NCBI GenBank assembly: GCA_046727855.1
Contig: JBKPDL010000195.1
Span: 1 to 32,893 of the forward strand
Source: DASPWV01 sp046727855
GTDB taxonomy: Bacteria > Acidobacteriota > Vicinamibacteria > Vicinamibacterales > UBA2999
Direction of reading: 5' to 3'
DNA length: 32,893 nt
Position numbers and translations under genes: made by a program. Positions 14,654 to 22,545 of this stretch are shown here, piece after piece; the first letter of the stretch is position 1; every line of letters begins with the position of its first letter. Under the pieces are notes generated by a model. It was not told where the DNA came from and searched no databases. It saw nothing but the letters and a program-made list of their open reading frames with translations.

Positions 14654-15592
14654 TCACTGCTGCGTGGCGCGCGCGCTCGCAATCGCTTTCTGAATGGCGG
14701 CCGCAGTAATCTTCGCCCGGTATTCCGCGAGTTTCTTGCCGTTCTCTACGAGCTTGGCGACCGATCCAATCTCAACGCCGTAAATGCTGAACCGGTTTGC
14801 ATTGATACGCTGCTCGGGGCGCACCAACTTCGGGTCCACCACTGCGACGAGCGCCTCGTAATGGTAGTCGTCGTGAATGTCCCATCTGGTGGCCGACTGC
14901 ACATCGGGCTTCTGAACGATGCCGAGCGTCTTGAGATACTTGTAACTCCACGTATCTTCTTCGTAGTACTCCGTGATGTAGTACGCGCGCGCAGGCGTGC
15001 CCTGCCACTTTGCGTTGAGCGCGGTTGCCACATCGCGCATGCCAGTAACATTTCCGCCGCTGTCGGCGATCATCACGATATCTTTGAACCCCATCGACTT
15101 GAGGCTCGTCGCCATATCCGTGAGAATGGCGTTGAAAGTCGCCTGTGTGATGAACACGCTTCCAGGTGTCAGCCCCGGCCGCTCAGGGTTGCCTGGCTCG
15201 AGCGTCACGATGGGTGCGCACAACGCATTGCCCAGTTTGCGTGCAATCGCCTCGCACGTCGTCCGCAGCACGTAATTGTGTTTCCCGTTCGGCTCATACG
15301 GGCCGTTCTGCTCGTTGCCGCCGCTGCCGATGATGGCAATAGTCTTGCCGGCGCGGATGGCGTCACGTGTTTCCATCCACGACTGCTCTTCAATCCAGAC
15401 CGTATCGAGCGCGTCGATCGGCCGCGGCGCGTCCGGACCCGATGCGGCTTCGCGCGCGCGCTGCTGTTCCTGCTGCTCGGGCGTGAGCGGACCGCGCCCC
15501 TGTCCGCGGCCTTGCGGTGCTGGCGTTTGCGCGGACAATGCCGCGGCACAGGCGAGTACGAGGGACATCGTCGTCGCGGTCATGGCTTTCAT
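14654..15592 (-). CDS. Secreted creatininase family protein with altered metal-site residues
   Basis: The 312-residue protein has a signal peptide (AMTATTMSLVLACAAALSAQ), a glycine- and glutamine-rich linker (residues 24-50), and a creatininase/amidohydrolase fold from about residue 60. Creatininases normally show EQHGPHLPxGTD, with Glu, His and Asp binding metal. Here the equivalent reads EQNGPYEPNGKHN: Glu94 is kept, the first His is Asn96, and the Asp position is His105. The NGHGGN loop is replaced by ADSGGN. The active site therefore either uses different ligands or is not a canonical dinuclear site. Secreted family members of this type are typical of Acidobacteriota; the substrate is unknown. 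It is divergent from the PD40 remnant and is followed by the small hypothetical gene. Confidence 0.85.
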   Translation of the reverse strand: MKAMTATTMSLVLACAAALSAQTPAPQGRGQGRGPLTPEQQEQQRAREAASGPDAPRPIDALDTVWIEEQSWMETRDAIRAGKTIAIIGSGGNEQNGPYEPNGKHNYVLRTTCEAIARKLGNALCAPIVTLEPGNPERPGLTPGSVFITQATFNAILTDMATSLKSMGFKDIVMIADSGGNVTGMRDVATALNAKWQGTPARAYYITEYYEEDTWSYKYLKTLGIVQKPDVQSATRWDIHDDYHYEALVAVVDPKLVRPEQRINANRFSIYGVEIGSVAKLVENGKKLAEYRAKITAAAIQKAIASARATQQ

Positions 15593-15635
15593 GGTGGTCC
15601 ATTCTAAGTAAAATCAGCGCCACTCAGGAGGAGTT

Positions 15636-16098
15636 ATGAAGCCATCCGGTTGCTCGCGGCGGCGGTCGTGGCGGTGCTGGGCTTCGCCGACGTTCGTTCG
15701 CAAGAACCGCAGTCCGAATCAGCACCGGAAAGCGAGGGACTCGTCCTCGAGACGGCCGAGACGCTCGAATTCGACACCAACCAAGTGACATGGGCCTCGT
15801 TGGACGTCTCGCCGGATGGAAAGACGATCGTGTTCGACTTGCTTGGCGATCTCTATACGCTGCCGATTGAAGCGCACGGCGACGCGCATCATCGGCGGGC
15901 TGTCATTCGAGAGCCAGCCCGTGTATTCGCCCGACGGCAAAACGATTGCGTTCCTCAGCTGCCCAAGCAGTTCTGGTGGGGAACGGAGCCGAAGACGCAG
16001 CAAACAAAGGCACCCACGTCTTCGCAGTAGACCTAACGCCACCCCAACGCGCAAAGTCCGCGCATTGCGGGCCGGGCAGGTGCGCGGCTAGGCATTGA
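15636..16098 (+). pseudogene. PD40/TolB-type secreted protein remnant (frameshifted and internally deleted)
   Basis: A good ribosome binding site (AGGAGGAG at 15626-15633) precedes the ATG at 15636, but the frame it opens is wrong. Reading MK-P-IR then LLAAAVVAVLGFADVRSQEP, a clear signal peptide, needs one base restored near 15642. The frame then encodes LEFDTNQVTWASLDVSPDGK and TIVFDLLGDLYTLPIE, the start of a beta-propeller of the PD40/TolB type often fused to amidohydrolases. A second shift near 15885 is needed to continue with GGLSFESQPVYSPDGKTIAF. After that the homology stops, and a third frame gives a short tail (GTHVFAVDLTPP) ending at 16098. Intact relatives exceed 1000 residues, so this is a decayed gene with most of its middle gone. 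Confidence 0.7.
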
Positions 16099-16131
16099 AT
16101 GTACTTAGCCGCGCCGCTTTAGGTATGCCGA

Positions 16132-16989
16132 TTACTTGAAAAGAATCTCCTCGAAAAACTTCAACGCGCGCGGATCCTTCGACTGTCCAAGCCAGAAGAT
16201 CGCTTGCTTGCGCACAGCGGGATTCGCATTCGTGCGCGCGACGCTAATGAGAAGCGGCACGCCCTCATCCTTCGGCAACTGGCTCAACGCGAACACGGCA
16301 CGGCGTTTCACGTCGGTTTCCGGGTCGCGCTCGATTGCCTCGGTAATTGCTCCGACTGCCTTTTGACCGGCGCGCTGAGCCAGCCAGAAGAGCGCTTGCC
16401 CTCGCACATGACTGCTGTCGGCGCTGCGCGCGAGCTTTACGAGCGTGTCAATCGCTTCGGGACCAGCATGCTGGGAAAGCGCCGACAAGGCCGCGTCTGC
16501 CGGCTTTCTCGGCTGCGCGGTCGCATACGCATTGAGCAGCCCTACGCTTTCGGCCGGCTTGACACCAGTCAGCCACTGGATCGTTCGGCCGCCCGCATCC
16601 AGCGGACACGCCTCTGAAAACGACCGGATGCGAGTGACCTGCCCCTGCTCGAAGCGATACAGCACAAAGAACACGTCACCCGAATCGAGACGAAGCGGGC
16701 CGGCGCTGGTCGTGAGATTGGTCGTGTTCGCTGCGCCCGGCTCGAGGTTGCAGGCGGTTGTACCTCCATCGTTCCAGCAGCACATCTGGCTGTCAGGATT
16801 CGCGGCGGGAACTGCATAACCGATCCAAACGGGGTCCGATCCCTTTGACGCAATCGCTCGCATCGCCGCATCGAGCGATCCCGTCAGCGGTTGCGGCTGA
16901 ATCTGCCCGTTTGCGATCCGCGGCTGCTGCGCAAACGCAGCTGCCGCCGAGAGCACGATGACCGCCAATGCCGACAGGGTGCGAATCAT
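16132..16989 (-). CDS. Secreted HEAT-repeat protein (second of two)
   Basis: The 285-residue protein starts with a signal peptide (TLSALAVIVLSAAAAFAQQ), so it is exported. Residues about 25-150 form a unique domain with several cysteines (QMCCWNDGG, ACNLEPG, EACPLDAGG) that could form disulfides. Residues about 165-285 are four HEAT-like repeats of about 31 residues, for example AVGAITEAIERDPETDVKRR and VPLLISVARTNANPAVRKQA. These act as protein-binding scaffolds. Its ATG overlaps the upstream HEAT gene's stop by 4 nt, so the two products are probably made together. It is the last gene of the sigma/anti-sigma operon. The role is unknown; a link to the envelope-stress sigma factor is inferred from position. 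Confidence 0.82.
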   Translation of the reverse strand: MIRTLSALAVIVLSAAAAFAQQPRIANGQIQPQPLTGSLDAAMRAIASKGSDPVWIGYAVPAANPDSQMCCWNDGGTTACNLEPGAANTTNLTTSAGPLRLDSGDVFFVLYRFEQGQVTRIRSFSEACPLDAGGRTIQWLTGVKPAESVGLLNAYATAQPRKPADAALSALSQHAGPEAIDTLVKLARSADSSHVRGQALFWLAQRAGQKAVGAITEAIERDPETDVKRRAVFALSQLPKDEGVPLLISVARTNANPAVRKQAIFWLGQSKDPRALKFFEEILFK

Positions 16990-18266
16990 TTGTTGAGAAT
17001 CTCCATCAGATAGTCCATCGCGACTTTCGAGCGGTTCATGGTGGAGAGCCGCCGGACGATTTCCTTCCGCATTTCGGGATCTGTTTCCTTGCGCGCGATC
17101 GCGACGAGCTGTTCGGCGTTGTTCTGAACGAAGAGTCCCTGAATCACGGCCTTGCGGATCTCGGGGTCCTTTTCCTTGGCGTAGAGACCGACGAGCGCGT
17201 CGGCGGTCTGTCGCGAGTTGATCAAGCCGAGGTTGCGAATCGCGGTTCGCCGCAATTCCGGAATTGGCTCGGCATTGGCGAGCTCGATTAACCGCGTCGC
17301 ATTGCCGCCGACGAACATCGCTTGCAGAATCTGCTTCTTGACCTCGAGCGTGCTCTCCTTCTGATAAAGCTGCCAGAGCTCCTCATGCGCGCCCATGACA
17401 CCGAGCTGACGAACCGCTTCCTCGCGAAGCTCCGGCATCTTTTCGCCGGTTGCGGCGGCAAGCACGCGCGCACGATCGCCGGCGACCATGAAGGCGCGCA
17501 GAATCCGACGTTTCACGTCGACATCGGATGTCGCCGCGTAGATTTCGGCCAGCAGCTCGCGGTTTTCGCGCGTGCCGTTGACGCCGAGGTATTGAATGGC
17601 ACGGCGCTGCAAATCGGGATTGCCGGCGCCCTTCGCCACGCCGGCCAGCACCTGGCGCGCGCGTGGCGAATTGCTCTGAGCGAGGACAAACAACGCTCGC
17701 TCCTTCAAACGCGGGGACTGCGGTCCCTGCAGGATTCTTTCGAGCATCGGGATTGCCTGCTCGGGATCCGAGTGCTGCAATCCCTGAATGGCGAGCAGCT
17801 TCAACTCCTCGTCCGATTCGGCCTCGGGCCGCACGGCCTGACCAACGCTCTGACGAACCTGGATTTCGAGCGCACGCATATCGTTCATCCAGCGGCTGGT
17901 CGGGTAGCTCTTGATCAATTCGGCAGCGGTCGCAAGCGCTTCTGCTTTTTGCCCTAGTTTGTCGAGCGCGTATGCCTTCCAGTAGAGCGCGGCATCGGCG
18001 CGCGTCCCCTTCAGCGATGCCACGGACGAGAAGCGCTCGGCCGCCTGCTGCCACTGTGACTTTTCGAGCAGCCGCTGTGCCGCTTCGTACAGATTGTCTT
18101 CTCGATCGCGGTCGCGCTCGCGTCGTGCCGCCTCACGTTCGGCTTGTGCGTCGGCCGCATCAGCGCGCCAGGCAAAATCGGCGAGCGGTTGGGCAGCGGC
18201 CAGTGATGGTGAAAGCAAGAGGCTGGCAGCGAGGAGCCAAGCCTGTCGATCTACAAAGCATTTCAT
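16986..18266 (-). CDS. Secreted HEAT-repeat protein with N-terminal TPR-like region (first of two)
   Basis: The 426-residue product from the ATG at 18266 has a signal peptide (WLLAASLLLSPSLAAAQ) and a well-spaced purine-rich GGGGGA upstream; the longer in-frame start at 18323 lacks these. A charged coiled region (AQAEREAARRERDRDRED) follows. Then comes a TPR-like helical pair (ALYWKAYALDKLGQKAEALA). From about residue 130 onward there are about nine HEAT-type repeats of 31-34 residues, with recurring phrases such as PELREEAVRQLGVMG and DPEIRKAVIQGLFVQ. Such proteins probably bind partners in the periplasm. It follows the anti-sigma gene after 65 nt and overlaps the next HEAT gene by 4 nt. Confidence 0.85.
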   Translation of the reverse strand: MKCFVDRQAWLLAASLLLSPSLAAAQPLADFAWRADAADAQAEREAARRERDRDREDNLYEAAQRLLEKSQWQQAAERFSSVASLKGTRADAALYWKAYALDKLGQKAEALATAAELIKSYPTSRWMNDMRALEIQVRQSVGQAVRPEAESDEELKLLAIQGLQHSDPEQAIPMLERILQGPQSPRLKERALFVLAQSNSPRARQVLAGVAKGAGNPDLQRRAIQYLGVNGTRENRELLAEIYAATSDVDVKRRILRAFMVAGDRARVLAAATGEKMPELREEAVRQLGVMGAHEELWQLYQKESTLEVKKQILQAMFVGGNATRLIELANAEPIPELRRTAIRNLGLINSRQTADALVGLYAKEKDPEIRKAVIQGLFVQNNAEQLVAIARKETDPEMRKEIVRRLSTMNRSKVAMDYLMEILNK

Positions 18267-18331
18267 TGCGTATCCCCCGGAGCGGCGGCAGCCGCTCCAA
18301 CACGTCGTTCGGAAGTCATCCACACTGGTAA

Positions 18332-19180
18332 TTACGGGCCGGTCGGCGGCGGACCCATCACATCTCTCTGCTCGCGCGCACGCATCTCGGAGGCGACCAC
18401 GCGCAAGCGGAACAAGATCCCGCGCTGCTCGATGTCGTTGCGCAGCGCTTCGAGTTCGCGCGCCGAGACATCCGGCGGCGCATTTGCAATCTCAATCAAC
18501 ACGCGTTCGAGCGCATCAAGGACCTCTCCGACGCCCTGATTGCCTTCGCGCACCGCAGTTTGCCGATACAGCCGGTTAGCGGCGACCAGATCACGTGCGC
18601 GCTCCTGCTCGTCGCCAAGGTCGGACGCGCGTGCATCGCCGTTCAACAATTCGATCAGCATCATTTGCGACTGATCGAGATGATCTCCAACGGCAACCGC
18701 CATCAGTCGCTCGTTACGATCGTCTGGTGTCGTGGACGCGACCTCCGACTTGCCAGGCAGCGTGATATCCGGGCGCGTCGCACGTCCCGCGATAAACGCC
18801 GCAATGATGATCGCGGCGAGTCCGCCGGCGAGAGCCCAGGCTGGTGCGCGGCCGAACAGACGCGACCACGAGTTCGTCTTGCGTGCCGCGACGATCGGCT
18901 GCACTCTCGCCCACACACGCTGCTCGAGTCCCGCCAGCGGCTCGGGCAGCTGCTGCGCATCGACCAGTGACAGCACTGCACGTAGCTCGTCGAACGCCCG
19001 CCGGCACTCGGAACAGCCGGCAAGGTGCTCCTCAATGGCGTGCGTGCCGGAGCGTCTCCCCTGAGCCATGTCGGCAGGCCTGCCCTGCGCAGAGTCGAAG
19101 GGCTTGCCCTGAGCGGAGTCGAAGGACTCGCCGTAGTAGTGGAGGATCAATTCCTCGTCGGTCGCGTGCATGTCAGGCAT
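18332..19180 (-). CDS. Zinc-finger (zf-HC2) membrane anti-sigma factor with a repeat insertion
   Basis: This protein of 282 residues should hold the adjacent ECF sigma factor inactive at the membrane. Its N-terminal cytoplasmic domain has the HxxxCxxC zinc motif HLAGCSECRRAFDEL (His52, Cys56, Cys59). A membrane helix follows (APAWALAGGLAAIIIAAFIA), then a C-terminal domain with helical, charged segments (DARASDLGDEQERARDL). Residues 19-42 are unusual: three 8-residue units, FDSAQGKP, FDSAQGRP and ADMAQGRR, split the expected HYYGE...H segment of the zinc domain and look inserted. The ATG at 19180 overlaps the end of the sigma gene by 8 nt; an ATG at 19171 is an alternative. Two HEAT-repeat genes follow. 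Confidence 0.87.
   Translation of the reverse strand: MPDMHATDEELILHYYGESFDSAQGKPFDSAQGRPADMAQGRRSGTHAIEEHLAGCSECRRAFDELRAVLSLVDAQQLPEPLAGLEQRVWARVQPIVAARKTNSWSRLFGRAPAWALAGGLAAIIIAAFIAGRATRPDITLPGKSEVASTTPDDRNERLMAVAVGDHLDQSQMMLIELLNGDARASDLGDEQERARDLVAANRLYRQTAVREGNQGVGEVLDALERVLIEIANAPPDVSARELEALRNDIEQRGILFRLRVVASEMRAREQRDVMGPPPTGP
19055..19126. repeat. Three 24-nt tandem units inserted in the anti-sigma gene
   Basis: Units at 19103-19126 and 19079-19102 differ at 4 of 24 positions; the third, 19055-19078, is more degraded. The core is GCCCTGAGCGGAGTCGAAGG. They keep the reading frame and encode the octapeptides FDSAQGKP, FDSAQGRP and ADMAQGRR on the minus strand. The same FDSAQGKP-type peptide is familiar to me from many unrelated predicted proteins of soil and aquifer bacteria, which suggests a dispersed repeat element and not part of the protein's original fold. 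Confidence 0.75.
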
Positions 19181-19742
19181 GGACGAATGGCTCCAGCGCT
19201 GCGCGCATCTTGCGCACCGCGCGGAAGATGCTGTTTTTGGCCGCTTCGGTTTTGAGCCCGAGCGCGGCCGCAACTTCACGGATCGGGCGTCCCTCGACGT
19301 GCCGCAGCATGAACGCGGCGCGCTCCATCGCCGTCAAACCGTCAAGCGCTTCCCTGATGCGTTCATCGATCTGCGTGCTGAGCGCCAGGCGATCGGGTGA
19401 GGGAGCCGCACCGACGCTGGCGTCGGCGGATGCGGCATCTTCCAGGGCGGCCATGTCCTGGCCGATCTCACGGGACCGCCGGGCACGAATGAAGTCGATT
19501 GAGCAGTTCACAGCAATCCTATGCAGCCAGGTCCTGAAATCCGCGCGCGCCTCGAACCGGCTCAACTGACGATAGGCCTTGAGAAACGTCTCCTGGACCA
19601 CGTCCTCGGCGTCCTGGCTGCTGCCGGTGAGTCGATACGCGACGTGAAACACGTACCTCGAGTGCCGCTCGATGAGCGACTGGAACGCGTCTCCGTCACC
19701 GTCACACACCCGGGCGACGGCGCTGCGGTCGCTCTCGTGCAT
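19173..19742 (-). CDS. ECF-type RNA polymerase sigma factor
   Basis: The 189-residue product has the ECF layout: region 2 (AFQSLIERHSRYVFHVAYRL, then DAEDVVQETFLKAYRQLSRF and the DNA-contacting FRTWLHRIAVNCSIDFIR), a short linker, and region 4 with a helix-turn-helix (MERAAFMLRHVEGRPIREVA, then ALGLKTEAAKNSIFRAVRKM). A TAG lies two codons before the ATG at 19742, fixing the start. The gene overlaps the next by 8 nt (anti-sigma ATG at 19180), so the two are coupled. It directs RNA polymerase to a stress or envelope regulon that probably includes its own operon with the HEAT genes. No clear self-promoter was found upstream. Confidence 0.95.
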   Translation of the reverse strand: MHESDRSAVARVCDGDGDAFQSLIERHSRYVFHVAYRLTGSSQDAEDVVQETFLKAYRQLSRFEARADFRTWLHRIAVNCSIDFIRARRSREIGQDMAALEDAASADASVGAAPSPDRLALSTQIDERIREALDGLTAMERAAFMLRHVEGRPIREVAAALGLKTEAAKNSIFRAVRKMRAALEPFVHA

Positions 19743-19821
19743 CCGCTAGATATTGACGGGGATCCGGCTGGATCGGTTAGGTCTTCGCCTCGCAAATCGG
19801 GCGAAAAAACGCCGCGCAGGC

Positions 19822-21015
19822 CTACGGCACGACGATTTTGAGTTCCGCGCCATAAAGCATCGTGCGATCGGTGTCGCGGGCGGCCCAGTTGATCAGCGTG
19901 TTGATGTCCTTGCGGACATTTCCTCGGGATAGCTCCTTGCCGTTGACCGTGACGATAACGGGAGCGGCGAAATCGACCACGTCAGGCGAGAGCAGCAACG
20001 TGAACTCGCGGACGCCCCGCGTCCGCGCCTCAAACGTGTTGCCTTTACGGAACACGTCAACGCGACCGGACGGCTGATCGCGTGGAAAGAAGCCCGTATC
20101 GGCCAGCGCCTCGTCGCTCGCCCCCTTGCCGAGCCGCGTAATGACGAGCCAGTGAATGCGATTGAAGCGATCGGTCCGCTCTGTCTCCCATGACAACCTG
20201 GCGGGGTGCGGATCTCGCGGGTGATCCCGCACGAACTGTTCGTAAGGCTCGCGCTCAGTGGGCCACCAAGCGGTGTTGTGACCGGCGCCCGCTTGTGGAC
20301 GGAACACGAGGTCGACACCCAACGACTTGAACCACTTGATGTGCGGCTCGACCTGCCACACCGGATAAAGCTGATCTTCCTCGCCGTTGACGACATACAA
20401 CGGCTTGTTCACGAGATTGTTGCCGTACAGATCTCCGTCCGCCCCATTCGCCCGATCGCGGAGCACGGCAATGCTCCCATTCAGCGGCAGGACTGCGGAC
20501 CAGAGAGTGGGCTCTCGCATGGCGATGTAGTACACCCCTGTAGCGCCGTCGGAAATCCCGGTCAAGCAGACCCGCGATTCGTCGACGTTGTATTTACGCT
20601 TGACGTCGTTGACAACGCGGACGATGTTCGCCACTTGTTCCGCGTCCCACCACTGCTGGTCGGCCCAGCCACTCGGGTAGATATAAATCTGCGGCTCGCC
20701 CGGAATGCGATTCGGTGCATGTTGCGCGATCGGACGTCCTGGCGGTGCGGCCTGCGGCCCAGGGCGGCCGATGCCTCCATGCAATTGGACGCGCAACGGC
20801 CATTTGCGCGCGGGTTGGTATTCGGCGGGAACTGCAACGACGTTTTCAAATGCGTCACCGCCGGGTGCAGGGTATCTGATGCTGAACTTGCCGGTCTTTT
20901 CCGGGGCGTACGTTTTTCCGGTCTTCAGGCGTTGCCAAGCGGCATCGAACGATTCGGCGGCGAACGTGCCGGTTGCGAGTGCGGCGATCAGCATGGCGAG
21001 AGCGAGGCCTTTCAT
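19822..21015 (-). CDS. Secreted alpha/beta hydrolase (esterase/PHB-depolymerase-like)
   Basis: The 397-residue protein has a signal peptide (GLALAMLIAALATGTFAA) and an alpha/beta hydrolase core from about residue 50. The nucleophile elbow GISDGATG carries Ser155 in a GxSxG motif; the likely acid is in NGEEDQLYP and the histidine in AGAGHNTAWW. The oxyanion-loop region PLRVQLHGGIGRPG follows the family's HGG pattern. The C-terminal 110 residues have a separate beta-rich look. It lies downstream of, and overlaps by 4 nt, the coproheme decarboxylase gene, though no functional link is obvious. Substrate unknown; many relatives are annotated as esterases or poly-hydroxybutyrate depolymerases. Confidence 0.83.
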   Translation of the reverse strand: MKGLALAMLIAALATGTFAAESFDAAWQRLKTGKTYAPEKTGKFSIRYPAPGGDAFENVVAVPAEYQPARKWPLRVQLHGGIGRPGPQAAPPGRPIAQHAPNRIPGEPQIYIYPSGWADQQWWDAEQVANIVRVVNDVKRKYNVDESRVCLTGISDGATGVYYIAMREPTLWSAVLPLNGSIAVLRDRANGADGDLYGNNLVNKPLYVVNGEEDQLYPVWQVEPHIKWFKSLGVDLVFRPQAGAGHNTAWWPTEREPYEQFVRDHPRDPHPARLSWETERTDRFNRIHWLVITRLGKGASDEALADTGFFPRDQPSGRVDVFRKGNTFEARTRGVREFTLLLSPDVVDFAAPVIVTVNGKELSRGNVRKDINTLINWAARDTDRTMLYGAELKIVVP

Positions 21016-21836
21016 AGCCCCGGCAACTCTCCTTCCAGATACTTCGGAAGCTCACTCGCGGAAAACTGCAGCCCAACGTAAAACGGTCCGAATTCTGCGA
21101 ACTTCGCACTGGCCTCGTCGAACCGCATCTCGTAAATCAGCTTCTTGAACGTGAGCGCCTCGTCGGCGAAGAGATCGACCCCCCATTCCCAGTCATCGAA
21201 CCCGATTGATCCCGAGATGATTTGCGTGACCTTGCCAGCGTACTCGCGACCCACCTTGCCATGTTCCAGCATCATCTCCGCGCGCCGGGCAAACGGCTCG
21301 CTATACCAGTTCTGGATCTCGCCACGATGCTTGTTCATCGGGTAGAAGCAAACGTGACGTGATTTCGGTATCGGAGTAAACAAGCGTCCGCCGACGCGTT
21401 GCCGCTGCCGCTCCATCTCTTCGTCAAAGCTTGTCTGATATTCGTCGCTATCCTGCGCCATTCCCTTTTCGGCGAGCTGCCGATGGATCTTGGCTGTCAT
21501 CTCGTACATGCCGAGTTCCACCATCGAAACGTACGAAGTGGTTGGGTGGAGGTAAGGGTAAAGCTTCGAGCGAGCGAAGGCGAGCTGGAATCGCCCGAGG
21601 TCGGCAAACGACTTGCGGAAGGCGATGACCATCAGATCGCCCTTATGGCCAAGGAGCTGGACGAGCGTCGTTTGGCCGCTGGTCGCGTCGGTGGTGGCGA
21701 GGACTGCAGCCGCGTCGTCTGCCATCTGGCGCCGGTCGCCGGCGTACGCATCGCGGAGGCGGCCCCAATCGACGCGAAACATCAAGTGGAGAACGCTCCA
21801 GCCTTCGAGTGTCTCAGGAACAAACGGGTTGTGCAC
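21012..21836 (-). CDS. chdC: Coproheme decarboxylase (HemQ/ChdC), chlorite-dismutase family
   Basis: This enzyme finishes haem synthesis in the coproporphyrin-dependent route by removing two propionate carboxyls of coproheme with hydrogen peroxide. The 274-residue protein shows the family's FYPMNKHRGEIQNWY motif, with the catalytic Tyr (residue 165) and Lys (169), and the axial haem ligand His at 192 in MLEHGKVGREYAGK, 27 residues after the Tyr as in the Geobacillus enzyme. The GTG start at 21836 begins VHNPFVPETLEGW, the usual N-terminal strand. The haem-binding half ends in a GFDDWEWGVDLF stretch. No other haem gene is nearby. It is followed with a 4-nt overlap by the alpha/beta hydrolase gene and preceded by a Nudix gene 9 nt away, so the three form a run of minus-strand genes. 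Confidence 0.93.
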   Translation of the reverse strand: MHNPFVPETLEGWSVLHLMFRVDWGRLRDAYAGDRRQMADDAAAVLATTDATSGQTTLVQLLGHKGDLMVIAFRKSFADLGRFQLAFARSKLYPYLHPTTSYVSMVELGMYEMTAKIHRQLAEKGMAQDSDEYQTSFDEEMERQRQRVGGRLFTPIPKSRHVCFYPMNKHRGEIQNWYSEPFARRAEMMLEHGKVGREYAGKVTQIISGSIGFDDWEWGVDLFADEALTFKKLIYEMRFDEASAKFAEFGPFYVGLQFSASELPKYLEGELPGL

Positions 21837-21845
21837 TCCAGAATT

Positions 21846-22475
21846 CTAGTCCCGCTCCATCAACGCGAGAAATTCGGCCAGCACCATGGCAGTCGCGCCC
21901 CAGACGTGTTCGCCATCGACGTCGAAGTACGGCACCTCGATTTCAACAGTGCGGCCGCCGTATTCACGGCTACGCGTTCGGCGTTTGATGGCGGAGGGTT
22001 CGCGCAACGTGGTGATTGGGACCTCGAGAATGCGAGCGACCTCCCACTTCTCGCGGCGAAACGACGGGCGCGTTTCGACCAGTCCGATCACCGCGTGCAA
22101 CATGTAGCCGCTGATCGGAATCTGCAGCGGCGTCAAACGCCCAAGCAGCCGCACCGAAGCGGGTGGCACACCAACTTCTTCGCTCGCCTCGCGGAGCGCC
22201 GCGGTTTCGATCGACTCGTCCTCGTCCACGCCACCTCCAGGTAACGACACCTGGCCTGTGTGCTGGCGCAGCCCTGCGCCGCGAACTGTCAGCAGCACGT
22301 GCGGCACCTGGTTGAGGGGGTACACCAACACAAGCGCCGCCGCGTCACGCAGATTTGGCGGCGGATGTTCCGGGTCCCAACCAACACGCGGCCTGGGCGC
22401 CATGCGCAATTGCGCCGCGAGTCCTGGAAGCGGCGGCTGCAACGCACGGCGCAGACGACGTTCGAGATCGATCAC
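21846..22475 (-). CDS. Nudix hydrolase (probable CoA pyrophosphatase)
   Basis: The Nudix box is complete: GGGVDEDESIETAALREASE followed by EVGV, matching Gx5Ex7REUxEExGU. The upstream region SLPGGG and the preceding VLLTVRGAGLRQHTGQ (tetrapeptide-like R-x-x-x-L-x-x-H-x-G-Q) fit the CoA diphosphatase subfamily (NudL/YeaB type), which cleaves CoA to 4'-phosphopantetheine and 3',5'-ADP. I chose GTG 22475, giving 209 residues, the usual size. An ATG at 22547 is in frame but would run into the divergent amidohydrolase gene. The 9-nt gap to the coproheme decarboxylase suggests co-transcription. Confidence 0.84.
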   Translation of the reverse strand: MIDLERRLRRALQPPLPGLAAQLRMAPRPRVGWDPEHPPPNLRDAAALVLVYPLNQVPHVLLTVRGAGLRQHTGQVSLPGGGVDEDESIETAALREASEEVGVPPASVRLLGRLTPLQIPISGYMLHAVIGLVETRPSFRREKWEVARILEVPITTLREPSAIKRRTRSREYGGRTVEIEVPYFDVDGEHVWGATAMVLAEFLALMERD

Positions 22476-22494
22476 GGTTCTTCGATCGTATCGC

Positions 22495-22523
22495 TTGACA
22501 GCGATATCACGGATCGACAGTAT
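22495..22523 (+). promoter_or_regulatory. Possible promoter for the lipoprotein amidohydrolase
   Basis: TTGACA at 22495-22500 is a perfect -35 hexamer; 17 nt later CAGTAT (22518-22523) is a weak -10 (3 of 6). The predicted start lies about 15 nt before the ATG at 22546, and a GGAGG Shine-Dalgarno sits at 22532-22536, nine nt before the ATG. The -10 is poor, so only the spacing and -35 support it. Confidence 0.38.
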
Positions 22524-22545
22524 CGGCTGCCGGAGGCTCGTCAGC

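Noticed and set aside
19743..19821. GGCG-TTTTTT-CGCC stretch as a terminator for the alpha/beta hydrolase
   Set aside because: On the minus strand the T run sits in the loop rather than after a stem, and the alternative stem before it has only three base pairs, so it does not fit an intrinsic terminator.
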